Of a stretch of DNA of 64,000 nt, positions 22,792 to 34,800 are shown piece by piece. A model generated the notes under the pieces. It had not been told where the DNA came from. It searched no databases and worked only from the letters and a program-made list of their open reading frames with translations. Position 1 is the first letter of the stretch. The number at the start of each line of letters is the position of its first letter. The DNA is from Delphinapterus leucas (taxonomy: Eukaryota > Chordata > Mammalia > Artiodactyla > Monodontidae), in the NCBI RefSeq assembly GCF_002288925.2, contig NW_022098004.1, forward strand, positions 13,526,581 through 13,590,580, given 5' to 3'. The position numbers were made by a program, and so were the translations under genes.

Positions 22792-22963
22792 TATACCATA
22801 GACTGGGAGGCTTAAACAACAGAAATTTATTTTCTCACAGTTCTGGGGGCTGAAGTCCAAGATGAGGGCACCAGCATGGTTGGTTTCTGGTGAGTGCTCT
22901 CCCCTTGGGTTGCAGACAGCCACCTTCTGGATGTGTGCTCACGTGACCTCCTTTTTATGGGAT

Positions 22964-22995
<32 letters not shown>

Positions 22996-23175
22996 ACAAG
23001 CTCTCTGATGTCTCTTCTTATAAGGGCACTAATCCTGTCATGAGGGCCCCACCTTCAGGACCTCATCCAACCCTAATTACCTCACAAAGACCCCATTTCC
23101 AAATAACATCACATTGGGGGTTAGAGCTTCAACAGAGGAATTTGGCAGAGGCACAAACATTCAGTTTACATGATG

Positions 23176-23510
23176 AATGAACCCTGCAAATATTATGCCA
23201 AGTGACAGAAACTGGTCACAAAGGATCACATATTATAAGATCCTATTTACATGAAAGGTCCAGAATATGCAAATCCATAGAGATAGAAAGCAGATTAGTG
23301 GTTGCCAGGGGCCAGGGGGAAGAGGAAATAAACAGTGATTGCTGATGACTACAGAGTTTATTTTTAGGTTGGTGAGAATGTTCTGGAATTAGATTATGGT
23401 AATTGTTGCACAACTTTGTGAATATACTAAAAATCTCCACTGAATCGTGCCCTTCAGAATGGCAGACTTTATGACATGTGAGTTATATCTTAATTAATTA
23501 ATTTTTTTAG
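23176..23510. other. L1-like non-coding sequence
   Basis: 'tggttgccaggggccaggggg' and 'gtgagttatatct' resemble L1 3'-UTR text in sense orientation. Degraded. Confidence 0.45.
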
Positions 23511-23698
23511 GTTTTTTTTTTTTTGATGTGGACCATTTTTAAAGTCTTTATTTAATTTGTTACAATATTGCTTCTGTTTTATGCTTTGGTTCTTTGGCCA
23601 CGAGGCATGTGGGTTCTTAGCTCCCTGACCAGGGATTGAACCCCCATCCCCTGTGTTGGAAGGCGAAGCCTTAACCACTGGACCGCCAGGGAAGTCCC
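23511..23698 (-). mobile_element. tRNA-derived SINE (ATTG-tail form, inverted)
   Basis: T run, 'gatgtggaccatttttaaag', 'gttacaatattgcttctg', to 'ggaccgccagggaagtccc'. Same subtype as 8402 and 36427. Confidence 0.9.
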
Positions 23699-24418
23699 TT
23701 AAATTTTTTTTTAAAAAGAGGGGAAAAAAGACATAGAGACCCATCAATCAGTGGACCAACTTACTGGGCTCTTAATTCAAACAAAGCAACTTAAAAAAAG
23801 ACGTTTTTTAAACAACCAGGGAAAATTGAATGTGGATTCTTTTTTTTAATTTATTTTTTAATTGATGTAACATTGGTGTATAATATTACATGTTTCATGT
23901 ATGCAGCATTATATTTCTACTTCTGTATACACTACAGCCTGCTGACCACCAAAAATTTAGTTTCCATCCATCACCATACAGTTGCCAACCATATAGTTAC
24001 AACATATGTTACCCATTTTGCCCTTCTCACCCTTCTGCTCTGGTAACCACTACTCTGTTCTCTGTATCTACATGTTTGTTTTTGTTTGGTTTGGTTTGTT
24101 CGTTTGTTTTTTATATTCCACGTGAGCAAAATCATATGGTATTGTATTTCTCTGACTTATTTCATTTAGCTTGATACCCTCAAGGTGCATCAGTGTTGTT
24201 ACAGATGGCAAGATTTCGTCTTTTTAATGGCTGAGTAGTATTCCATTGTATATATAATATATACCACATCTTCTTTATTTATTCATCCATTTATCGGCAC
24301 TTAGGTTGTTTACATATCTTGGCTATTCAAAATAAGGCTATGATGAACATAGGGGTGCATATCTCTTTTCAAATTAGTATTTTCATATTCTTTGGATAAA
24401 TACCTAGAAACGTTGGGG

Positions 24419-24790
24419 GGAGTTCCCTGGTGGCACAGTGGTTAAGAATCTGCCTGCCAATGCAGGGGACACGGGTTCAAGCCCTGGTCCGGGAAGATCC
24501 CACATGCCATGGAGCAACTAAGACCGTGTGCCACAACTACTGAGCCTGTGCTGTAGAGACCACGGGCCACAACTACTGAGCCTGCGTGCCACAGCTACTG
24601 AAGCCCGCACGCCTAGAGCCCATGCTCTGCAACAAGAGAAGCCACTGCAATGAGAAGCCTGTGCACCACAACGAAGAGCAGCCCCCACTCGCTGCAACTA
24701 GAGAAAGCCCGCAAGCCAGCAATGAAGACCCAAAGCAGCCAAAAAAGAAAGAAAGGAAGGAAAAAAGAAAAAAAAAAGTTATATTAAAAA
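24419..24790 (+). mobile_element. CHR-type SINE (long form)
   Basis: Sense element: 'gttccctggtggcacagtgg' head, three 'gccacaactactgagcctg'-like units, purine-rich tail. The flanks 'aaatacctagaaacgttgg' and 'aaatacccagaagtgttgg' look like a diverged target-site duplication. Confidence 0.9.
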
Positions 24791-24810
24791 AAAATACCCA
24801 GAAGTGTTGG

Positions 24811-24937
24811 GAATTCCCCGGCGGTCCAGTGGTTAGGACTCTGCTTTCACTGCCGTGGGCCCAGGTTCAATCCCTGGTCGGGGAACTAAGATCCCACAGC
24901 CACATGGCGTGGCCCAAACAAACAAACAAACAAAAAA
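24811..24937 (+). mobile_element. short tRNA-derived SINE
   Basis: 'gaattccccggcggtccagt' head and (CAAA)n tail, placed right after the previous SINE in the same L1. Confidence 0.9.
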
Positions 24938-25725
24938 CCCCAGAAGTGAAATAGTTAGGTCGTATGGTAGTCCTATTCTTAATTTTTTGAGAAAACTCTG
25001 TACTGGTAACACTCTGGCTTTACCACTTTACAGTTCCACTAACATTGAATGAGTGTTCTCTTTTCTCCACATACTCACCAACACTTATTATTTCTTGCCT
25101 GTTTGATGATAGCAGTTCTAACAGATGTGAGGTAGTATTTTACTGTGATTTTGATTTGTATTTCCCTAATAATTAGTGATGTTGAACATCTTTCCATGTG
25201 CCTGTTGGCTATCCGTATGTCTTCTTTGGAAAAATGTCTATTCAGCCCCTCTACCCATTTTTTAATCAGGTTGTTTGTTTTTTGCTGTTGTTGAATTGTA
25301 TGAGTTCTTTATCTATTATGAATATTAATCCCTTATTGGACATATGATTTACAAATATCTTCTCCCATTTGGTAGGTTGTCTTTGTTTTGTTGGTGGTTT
25401 CCCTTGCTGTGTGGAAGCTTTTTAGTTTGATACAGTCCCATTTGTTTATTTTTGCTTTTGTTTCCCGTGCCTGAGGAGACATATCTAGAAAGATATTGTT
25501 AATACCGATGCCCAAGAGTATACTGCCTATGTTTTCTTCTAGGAGTTTTATGGTTTCACGTTTTACATTAAAGTCTCTGATCCATTTTGAGTTGATTTTT
25601 GTGTATGGTGTGGGATAGTGGTGTAGTTTAATTTTTTTGCATGTGGATGTCCAGTTTTCGCAACTCCATTTATTGAAGAGACTATCCTTTCGCCATTGTA
25701 TGTTCTTGGTACCTCTGTAGTGAAT

Positions 25726-28439
25726 TAGTTGTGTGGGTTTATGTGTGTGGGTTTATTTGAACATGGATTCTGTATTAGATGATATAAGGGATTATTGATT
25801 TGGAAATGTGCAACAGTAGTAATGCGATTATATATTTTTAAAAAATCCTTACATACTGGTAAAATGGCCTGTCTGGGATTTGCTTTAAAATACTCTAGGG
25901 GAAAAAATGGAGGATGGGTGAAACAGGAATGACAGAATATTGATAATTTTTGAAGCTGAATAATAGCTGTATGAGGATCCATTATCCTATTCTACCTTAT
26001 TTGGGTTTGTTTAACAATACTATAATAAAGTTTCAAAACATAAATCAAATATGGCAGAGGGGAAAAAAAAATCTTGATTAGTATTGAATTCCAGAAAGTT
26101 CATCCTCCAATAGAAGATGCTGAGCTGGGCCCTAGGGCAATGAAAGCACACCTTTGCCCCCAAGGCTTCCTGAGCTTCATTCAGAGAGAAGCCACTGGAA
26201 CCACTCCCAGAAGATGCTTTGGCTTAGAATTGACCTGGTTTTTTACAGAGCATTTGCAGAGATGATGCACTTTCAGGCTGTATCAATTAGTTTTTGTTGT
26301 GTAACAGACTACCCCCAAAGCTTAGTGGTTTAAAATAAACAAACACTGATTATTTCTCATGATTCTGTGGGGCAGCTGGGATTCTGGGCTGACTTGACAG
26401 GGGCCAGATGGACTAGTTTAGGACGGTCTCACTCAAATGCCTGAGGCCTCCTATAGGAAGCTAGCCCGGAATTGTTTACGTGACATGAAGCCCTCCCAGC
26501 AGCAAGAGAGGACAAGCCGAAGGCATAGGCACATCCCACTGGTCAGAGCAAGTCACACGGCCAAGCCCAGATTAAAGGGGGGTGGAAATAGAGCCACCCT
26601 TGCAGATTGGACTTGTACTGAATGGGATGTGGGAGCCGAGGGAGCCAGTCAGGGATCTGACTCAGCCCACCTCTCTGAATGAGACTTACTACTCAGATGT
26701 GGCCAAGAGTGGGTCCTGTGTTATTCATGTGCCCCAGGTCTAGAATCCTCTTTCCACTGAGCAGAGGTGGTGAATGAAATGTTATTCAGAAATATAGACC
26801 CTGGGCTAATGGAATTAACCAGAAAAAAATCATTCCTTTTTATGCTTTTGTTTATCTTCTTTTTTCTGTGGCCTCAACTCAGCCCTATTTTTCATCCACC
26901 TCCTCCGTAAACTGAGCATCTGTGACTCACTCTACAGGGCTGCTAGTTGCTAGAATGTCCCTCCCCACATTCTCAAAGGGCAGAGGGGCTTGATTCACAG
27001 GAGGGCGATGGGGTTGGGCATGAGGCCTTGGGACAGCTCCCTCCCCCCAGGCCTGTTTCCTCACCTCTGGATGTGGAGGTTGCCTGGAATGTCTCTGAGA
27101 CCCTCGTGGCCCTGCCCTGCTTACAGGGAAGCTGTCAAGCTGGAGCAGGTGGTCCAATGCTCTGTCCCCTGGGCCTCAGGTCAGGCCTGGTCACTTTGGG
27201 GAGAAGAATGCTCTGTGTAGGTATAATAGATTGGTTGCAAAAGTGACCCTAATTCTTCACACGCACCCCCATCCGTAACTTTTTTCCTTTTAATTGAAGT
27301 ATAGTCGATTTACAATGTTGTGTTACTTTCAGGTATACAGCAAAGTGATTCAGTTATATATGTGCTCGTGTTGCTCATTCGTTTGAGGCACTATCTGTTG
27401 ACTTCCCACCAAGGAACGTGTAGCTCCTTGTCACCCGCTTCCCTCACCACTCATGTGCACCCTCCCCAGGCCCTTGTCCTTCCAGGATCCTTCAGTCATG
27501 CTTCTGTTAAACTAACTTTCACTTTTTACTTGCTATTGTGACTTTGAAAATGCTATTTGCAATTGAATTATGTAGAATAATATTCCAACTTTTACTTGTC
27601 CAACTTTTCTCTGCATGAGCTTCTAAAGGGCTGTTCCAAAGCCCTGGGTAGAGCAGGGGTGGGGTGGGAGAGGCCATTCTCAAACTCCTCCCCCTCCCTC
27701 TTCACCACCAGAGAGAGACAGACAGACAGACACCCCCATTCTTTTAGGTGATTTCCTCTGTGCCCCTCCCCCTGAGAGAAGGCTCTGGCTTCTGTGCCAT
27801 TAGGTGCCTCCCACTTTGTGCCTTCCTGGCTTCCGCACATCTCCCCCATTTCAGTGGATGGGTGGGACCACAGATGGCACCCAGGATTAGGGCTCTGTGG
27901 TGTGGCATGAAGGTGACCATGACCCCAGTTCTCACTTTCTCAGCTTCTCTGTCCCGGTCTGGTGGTCTAGGGTGCGTGGTGGGAGCCTTTCTGGGAGATT
28001 TCTGAGTGAGGAGGTGGCTAGGAGAGTGTTCTCTGGGGCATGGAGGGGTGCAGAGCCCGATTCTGGGCTTTTTTTTTAACCTCCCCGCAGTTCAAGCCGT
28101 TCATGTACTTTACCTTGATCTACCGCCTTCAGGAAGCTCCCTTGATTTAACCCACGCAGCTCATTCATTCCTTGGTCCTGCTTTCGTTTTGGCCCCAGGC
28201 TGTCAGCTGGTGTCCTTTTAACTTACTCCTGGGCTGGGGCTGCCCTTTGGTTGTTCTGTCATTTCTGTGTCCCCAAGTAGCCAGCAACTGGGGCAGGGCT
28301 GTGCACCTCTGGCCTTCCCTGGTGGTCCCGGCCAGCGGTGGGTGCAGCCTGCACAGTAGGCTCTGCGCGCCTGTGGCTGATGGCTGAGTGGCAGCACCAC
28401 TCTTACATAATCAGTTTCTCTCCTCCTTTCTCTTTCCAG
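25726..28439. other. non-coding sequence upstream of the IL34 start exon
   Basis: A decayed LTR-like segment lies near 26277-26590 ('tgtaacagactacccccaaa', 'ctcatgattctgtggggcag'). An antisense L1 3'-end scrap lies at about 27280-27365 ('tgaagtatagtcgatttaca'). The rest is unique. At 28066-28090 a T9 tract plus 'ctccccgcag' would make a usable splice acceptor, so an extra leader exon near 28091 is possible, but there is no proof. Confidence 0.45.
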
Positions 28440-28823
28440 AGCCAGATTTCACACTGAGCAGCTGCAGACAGAGAAATCAGAGAAAGCACAACCCAGCCTC
28501 AGATTCCGAGGGGCCTGCTGGGGACTCTCTCCTCCTGCTTGGAAGGAAGACCCCGAGGCAGCCGTTTCAGGCCAGGTCTTGGCTGCCATGGGACTCAGAG
28601 CCACCGCCCCCCGGCTGCCCTCTGCACTGCCAGGCAGATAAGGGTGAGCCCTGCCCAGGAGCACCTGCCACCTCCTGCTGGGCCACTCCTCCGTGGCTAG
28701 TCCTTCCTCGACTTTGGGCCACCTTTGCTGACCCGAGGCCATGTAGGCCCCACTCAGGCCTCTGTGGATAGACACATTGCTGGGGACACCACCTCTGCTC
28801 TCTGGGAGACCCAGCGCACCACC
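28440..28823 (+). promoter_or_regulatory. IL34: IL34 5'-UTR part of the start-codon exon, with two uORFs
   Basis: The acceptor 'ctttctctttccag' ends at 28439, so this leader is probably spliced to a distal first exon outside what I can identify. It carries an upstream ORF of 17 codons plus stop (28588-28641) in a strong gccATGg context. It also carries an AUG directly followed by UAG (28741-28746). Such elements are known in other mRNAs to hold back scanning ribosomes; the effect here is inferred. The main AUG at 28824 has a good accaccATGc context. Confidence 0.7.
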
Positions 28824-28851
28824 ATGCCCCGGGGATTCGCCTGGCTGCGCT
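28824..28851 (+). CDS. IL34: IL34 coding exon 1 (signal peptide start)
   Basis: Encodes MPRGFAWLR plus the first base of Tyr10. The donor is gtgagt at 28852. The start is chosen by the match to the IL-34 N-terminus and the Kozak context. Confidence 0.95.
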
Positions 28852-31800
28852 GTGAGTACTGGGGGGGGGGGTCTGTGGGGACTGCCCAGGGAGAGCTTGG
28901 CCCAGAGCCAGGCTTTGTAACCATGGCAACCAGGGCATTCTTCCTGGTGAGAAGTTGAGATGCTTCCCAGCTTAATGGCAGGCACCCTTGGGGACTTCCG
29001 CGCCGTCTGCCCTGTCTCCAGCTGACTGCAGCTCAGATGGGCATGGTGGGTATGAGCCTTAGGCTGGGTGGGCACAGTCAGTGGGTCACAGGGACAGGGC
29101 AGGCGCTGGGGGTAGGAGGCAGCGTCTCACCTCCTACCCCCAGCGTACGGTGGGGAGTACGGTGGGGATGGAGGTGGCAGAGAGATGATTTCTGGCCTTC
29201 CTGGGCGTGACCAGCTGGCAGTGGGGACTTGTGAAGTTGCCTGGGCCCCGTGACACATGGGAGAAGTGCAACCTGCTCCCTCTGCCTTTCCCTCCATAAA
29301 GAGCTAAATCAAAAGGCAGAAAGAGAACAGTGTCCTTGGGGAAAAGAAAAATAGTTGAAATGAGGACAGAAAAGAAAAAGAATCGACAAGTCTCTCAGGC
29401 CTGCCTGCTGGTGGGAGGCCAGACCAAGCTCCCTTCAGACTCCAGGATTCAATTTAATTGACTTAAATTCAACATATTTTTTGCTGGTGCCGCCCACATG
29501 CCCACTGGAGAGACACTGCCATGGCGACAAGGACCTGGGCTATCTCGTGCGTGTCTCTCTAACACCTGGCATGGAGTTAGGTGCTAGGAACTGTGTGCCA
29601 CTTGCATGAGGTCCAGGGTCTGACCCTGTGAGGGATTCTCAGAGGAGCTGGGTCCACCCTGGCCCTTGTGGAGGGTACTGCAAAGGGTCTGGATGTTCAG
29701 AACAAGTGGAAGGACCCAGACCCAGTGTTCTGGAATCTTCCAAGTCCTGAGGAGCAGGGCGAGCAGGAGAAACAGCACGGCGAGGTGCCACTTGAAATGG
29801 TCTCAGAGGTGGGTGGGGAGGTGAGGACGGTGTTCCTTTCAGGGAGAGGGAGCAGCGGAGCAAAGGCTCAGCAGTGAGAGCGTGAGAGGCCAGGCTGGAA
29901 AGCTGGTTTGGGCTCAGGTGGCTGAGGCCTTGAAAGCCAGGGTGAAGAGTGGCTAATTCATGAGGTAACAGGGAGCCCTGGAAGGTCCGTGACCTGGGCG
30001 TGGGAGCTGAGATTGAGAGTTACTCTGCTTTCGAGAGATCAATCTGGCCGTGCTTTGGGGAGTTGCTGTTACAACCTCCTGGGCAGGATGTGATGAGGTG
30101 ATGAGGGTTCCTTCTGGAGATGGAAGTGAGAATGAAGAGGCCTGGCAGAGGGGACAAAGCTCATGAAAGCAGAGCGCAGGATTGGCAAGGACTGGCCGTG
30201 GGGTGAGGGGGAGGGAGGGCTGAGGATCAGGGGCTCAGAGCGGGGCTGGGGTGCTGGAAAAGGAGTGGCTGCCATAACAGATTGCCACAATCTTGGCTTA
30301 AAACAGCAGAAATGTATTCTGTCACAGCTTTGGAGGTCAGAAGTCTGAAATCAAGTTGTCAAGGTTATGCTCCCTCTGAAGGCTTTAGGGGAGGATCCTT
30401 CTTGCCTCTTCCAGCTTCTGGTGGCTTCTGGCATTCCTTGGCTTGTGGCTGCATCACTCCAACCTGCCTTCATCTGCGAAGGCCACGTGAATGGTCTTTC
30501 CTTACATGTGTCTCTGTGTCCTTTCCTCTTCTTATAAGGACACCGGTCACTGAATTTAGGGCCCACCCTAAATTCAAGAGGATTTCATCTGGAGATTCTT
30601 AATAACATTGGCAAAGACCCTATCTCCAAATAAGGTTGCATCTGAGATTCTTGGTGAACATAAATTTGGGGGTATTTACACACACAGGCACAGATATGGG
30701 GGTGGTGGACAAGCCCCACTTGTCATTGCGCACAGGACATTACTCTTTCTTCAGTCTCCTCTTCTGTCTTACAGGCCTCTTAACTGTGGAAATAGCGGGG
30801 CACAGCGGGCCTCCCAACCAGGGTTGCGCTAGCCGTGGGGCTTTCAGAATGCAGAGGGTACGTGAGGCTACAGCTGTGCTGTCCCTGCCTAGTTACCTGT
30901 TTGCTGGCCTTTTTCGGAGTGGAGACAACAGGAAGGGAGCTTAAAACTGGGAATGGTAGTTGGGCTGCAGACTTGGAGGAGGTCTAAGTTTGGGAGAAGG
31001 CAGATCATCTATGGACAGAGTTTCTGGGGCAACCCATGTGTGCCAGGCTGGGAAGCACGGAGGCTCTGTAAGTCTCTGCTACGAGGCTAGTGGCCAGGCC
31101 CCCAAAGGCTCCAGACTGGGAATCAGATGAAGGCAGGTGGGGTAGGACTTGGGGTGGAGTGGGCAGCCACAGCGTGACTGCCACATTGGAAAGAAGACTC
31201 AGTGTGGATGGGGATACTGATTTTTAAAGAAAATATGGAAATTTGGATTTTTATGTGAAATCTCTGTGAACCAGAATGTGGCCCTAAGGACACCAATTTG
31301 TAAACTGTCACTTTCTGCCAAGTGCGGTCCCCAGACCAGCAGCATCAGTTTTACTTCAGGACTTGTTGGAAATGCAGATTCTCTGCACTCCCCCCGCCAC
31401 TACCTCATACCTGCTCAATCAAATACCCTGGGTGAGCCATTACCAGCTTCTACAGGAGACCCAGATGCCTGATCCCGGTTCCCTGCTTGACGTGAACGCC
31501 AAAGTGCTGAGTAACACGTCCTTGCTGTGGTTTACAGTGCTGTGCATTCACACACTGGCTGCTGCGTTGTCTGGTCAAGGCAGTGAGTGAGGGGCTTCCC
31601 TGGTGGCGCAGTGGTTGAGAATCCACCTGCCAATTCAGGGGACACAGTTTCAAGCCCTGGTCCCGGAAATCCCACATGCTGCGGCGGAACTAAGCCCGTG
31701 CGCCACAACTGCTGAGCCTGCGCTCTAAGAGTCCGCGAGCCACAACTACTGAGCCCACGTGCCGCAACTACTGAAGACCGCACGCTCTAGGGCCTGCGTG

Positions 31801-34800
31801 CCGCAACTACTGAGCCCATGTGCTGCAGCTACTGAAGCCCGCGCGCCTAGAGCCTATGCTCCGCAACAAGAGAAGCCACTGCAATGAGAAGCCCGCGCAC
31901 CGCAATGAAGAGTAGCCCCCACTCACTGCAACTAGAGAAAGCCCGCACACAGCAATGAAGACCCAAAGCAGCCAAAAAAAAAAAAAAGACAATGAGTGAA
32001 TTGGACAGATGGTGCTAAGACAGGGGTTGGTGGCTGGCGTAGGCAGGGGAGCCTCTGGGGAGGGAAGGAGTCTTGGTGAGACCTTGGAAGGGGTCTGTCG
32101 TGTAAGAGGATACCCAGGGCAGGGGCAATGTGTGAGCCTAAACCCTGAGGCAGGAATGATCCTGACCAGCAGGGGTGCCAAGCTGAGAGTGTTAATGATG
32201 TAGAGACAAGGGAGAAAGCAAGCAGGAACACTGGTTTATCTGTTCCCTTGTCCAAATATTGGGTTGAGAATATGGGAAGAGAGAGACAGAGGAAGTGCAA
32301 GATGGATTGCAAGTTTGCAAAAAATGTGGTGTCAGACTTCTATGAGGGGAAGGGCTGGTGGGCTGCAGGCCATAAGGGGCATGGGCTTGAGTGAACCTGA
32401 GCTTCTGGCCCAGCAGGGGCACAGGCATGGCAGCAGCACCGAGAAGGGGGTGGGAAAGTGAGTGTCAGCAGGCTCAGGCCCGTGAGGGTTTAAGAACAAA
32501 AGTCTCCCTAAGTGCCGGGGAAGTGAGGGCAGAAAGTCCAGTCAGTAGTTGCTGCTCACAACCGGGGGCGAATCAAAGAGGTGACTCAGCCTGCCTGGCT
32601 ATCTGGGGGGAAAAAAGGAAGAAAGAGAAAAAGAGAGAGAGAGAGAAGGAGGAGGATGGAAGGGAGGAAGGAAGGAAGAGGGAGAAAAGGAAAAAAAAAT
32701 ACTGCTTTTGACTATAACAATAATAGATACTAATTATAGAATGTAAAATATATCCTAAAAAATATAAAGAACATAAAAATCTCCCATAGAGATTTGGTGC
32801 ATTTCTTTCCATTGCATTTTCTATGCACATATATACATAATTAACAAAATTCAAGTCATGCTTTATACCCAGATACAGTATGTTGAATCATGCTTTTTAA
32901 AACTTTGCTAAGCACATCAAAAGTATTTTTCTTATAAGCATATCATAAGTATTCTTTGGCAATGTGATTTTTATTGGCTACATTCGTTATTATTGAACAT
33001 CTAGGCCACTTACAGATGTTCACTATTACAAAATAATACTGCAAAGGAAGACTTTGTCCACAGATCTTTCAGTTATGTCTCTCTTTTCTTCTCCTTCACA
33101 TTTATTCCTAGAAATGAGTTTAATGGGTCAAAGGGTGTGGACAATTTTAAAGCTTAGTGGGTCGAAGTGTGTGGGCATTAAGTCCATTAATAACAAAAAT
33201 TGCCAAATTGCTTTCCAGGATGAGAGCCTCTGCCTCACTATTTTGCCAGCAGCAAATGTTATTAAAATAAAATAAAACAACAGCAACAACAACAAAAAAG
33301 TCTTTCCATTTGGTAGGTGAAACGTATCGATTGTTTTGACGTGAATTTATTAGCGAGGTTGAGTTTCAGATACATCTCTTGCCCGTCTATATTTTGTTCT
33401 TTCTGCTCCCATCAACTTAACCCTTGTTCATGTTTGTTGCAAATTCTCTCAGATAATTTTTGTAAGTCTGTTCAGTTACACAGAAATCACACTGTTTTTA
33501 AAGTCACAGTGACCTGCAGTGGTGAAGGCTGGTAATGTTTGGATTGTTTGTTAGCGGGGAAGAGAAACAGCCTGAGTGAGGTTCGCTCAGCATCCCGGAA
33601 AGACCAGACTGGAAGGGCTGCTACAAACCTGCTGGTACCTCTAATTAAGAGGCATGTCAAGGTCTCTGGATGGAAAATGCAGCGAAAGGCTTTGAAAACT
33701 CGTAGCCTCTAGATGAGGGGCAGGGGTTGCCATGGAAAGGAGGCTGTGCCTGCCCCTTGGGGCAGGAGTGGGAAGGAGACTGGAGACCAATCCCAGGGCG
33801 TGGCTCCTGGGGGGCTTTGCCAGCCTGGGGTGGGAGGTGGCTGGGCTGGACGGTTCATGCTTGCCTGCATTGCTGTCCTGCAGCCCGGACCGCAGGGAGA
33901 GTATTCCTGGCTCTGGGAAGGCCTCCTTGGGACCTTGCGCCCCCCACCCCGACCCTTCCGAGAGGACTTGTGACTGGGAAAAGGGAGGTCGTGTGCACAG
34001 CTCTGCGTACCCGGGCAGTGTGGGAGCCACGCAGGTGGCTCACGTGTTGTTGTGTGCGGTCCACAGATCTCGGGATCCTCCTGGGCATGGCCTTGGGGAA
34101 CGAGGGTTTGGAGGTGTGGCCCTTAACCCGGAGCGAGGAGTGTGCCATCACTGGCTTTCTGCGTGACAAGCTGCAGTACCGGAACCGCCTTCAGTACATG
34201 GTAACCATGTGGGCACTCGTTGTGTCCCTCTTCCAAAGCCCTGTGGCTCATGGGACATAAGGACCTGGAAATTCAGTCCCTCTCCTTGGACTTGTGTCAG
34301 GCCTGTGCCTGCCATGGCTCCCTTCTCCCTCACACACACCCGTGTGCCTCATCTGCACTTCCTGTCCCTGCTCCTGCCATCCATCCCTGGGGCCTCCAAC
34401 CCTCCTATCTGATCTGACCTTTGATCCCACCTCCACGTGGCACTCACCCAGTGACTCAGGAATGGATTCTAGGAAACCTTGGGGGAACCCCAGGCACTAT
34501 TTAGCAGGGGAGATAAGGACCTAGAAATTAGAATGTTTGATTCTTTTTATAGGGTGGACCACATCGCATGTGGCTCTGTAGGTCTTTTTTTTTTTTTAAC
34601 AGCTTTTTTGAGATATAGTTCACATACCACACACACCTCACCTGTTCAAGTGTACATTTCTGTGGCTTTTAGTATATTTGCAAAGTCATGAAACCATCAC
34701 CATGATAAGTTTTAGAGCAATCTTTTAAAGTCATTTTCCTCACCCCTCCTAAAGCATATGATTCTCTAGGAGTAGTAAGCTTCTCATCCTACATTTTGGC

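Larger units (their letters stand above)
21310..23175 (-). mobile_element. MaLR (MST/MLT-like) LTR, split by a 1.4-kb insertion
   Basis: The antisense LTR edge at 21310-21348 ('tgtcttatcctgctcaggtt', then ataccgtag) continues at 22792 ('tataccatagactggg', 'aacaacagaaatttatt', 'ataagggcactaatcctg', 'catcacattgggggttag'). The two halves join into one LTR if 21349-22791 is removed. An (AG)n microsatellite at 22969-22995 sits inside the right half. Confidence 0.75.
23838..25725 (-). mobile_element. L1 3' UTR plus ORF2 C-terminal region (antisense)
   Basis: This is the best-preserved L1 in the left half. Antisense text includes 'ggctgagtagtattccattg', 'ggttgtttacatatcttgg', 'cttgcctgtttgatgatag', 'gtaggttgtctttgttttg' and 'gagttgatttttgtgtatgg'. 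Two SINEs split it (24419-24790 and 24811-24937). No intact ORF2 frame remains. Confidence 0.85.
28852..34066 (+). other. IL34: IL34 intron after coding exon 1
   Basis: 5.2 kb. Holds an MLT1-like LTR, a hAT scrap, a long CHR SINE, a purine-rich microsatellite and old L1 sequence near 32700-33300. 28862-30260 appears unique apart from a G10 run at 28861. Confidence 0.85.

Noticed and set aside
31700..31850. regularly spaced repeats that could suggest a CRISPR-like array
   Set aside because: The units are adjacent internal modules of a SINE without unique spacers, in a mammalian genome.
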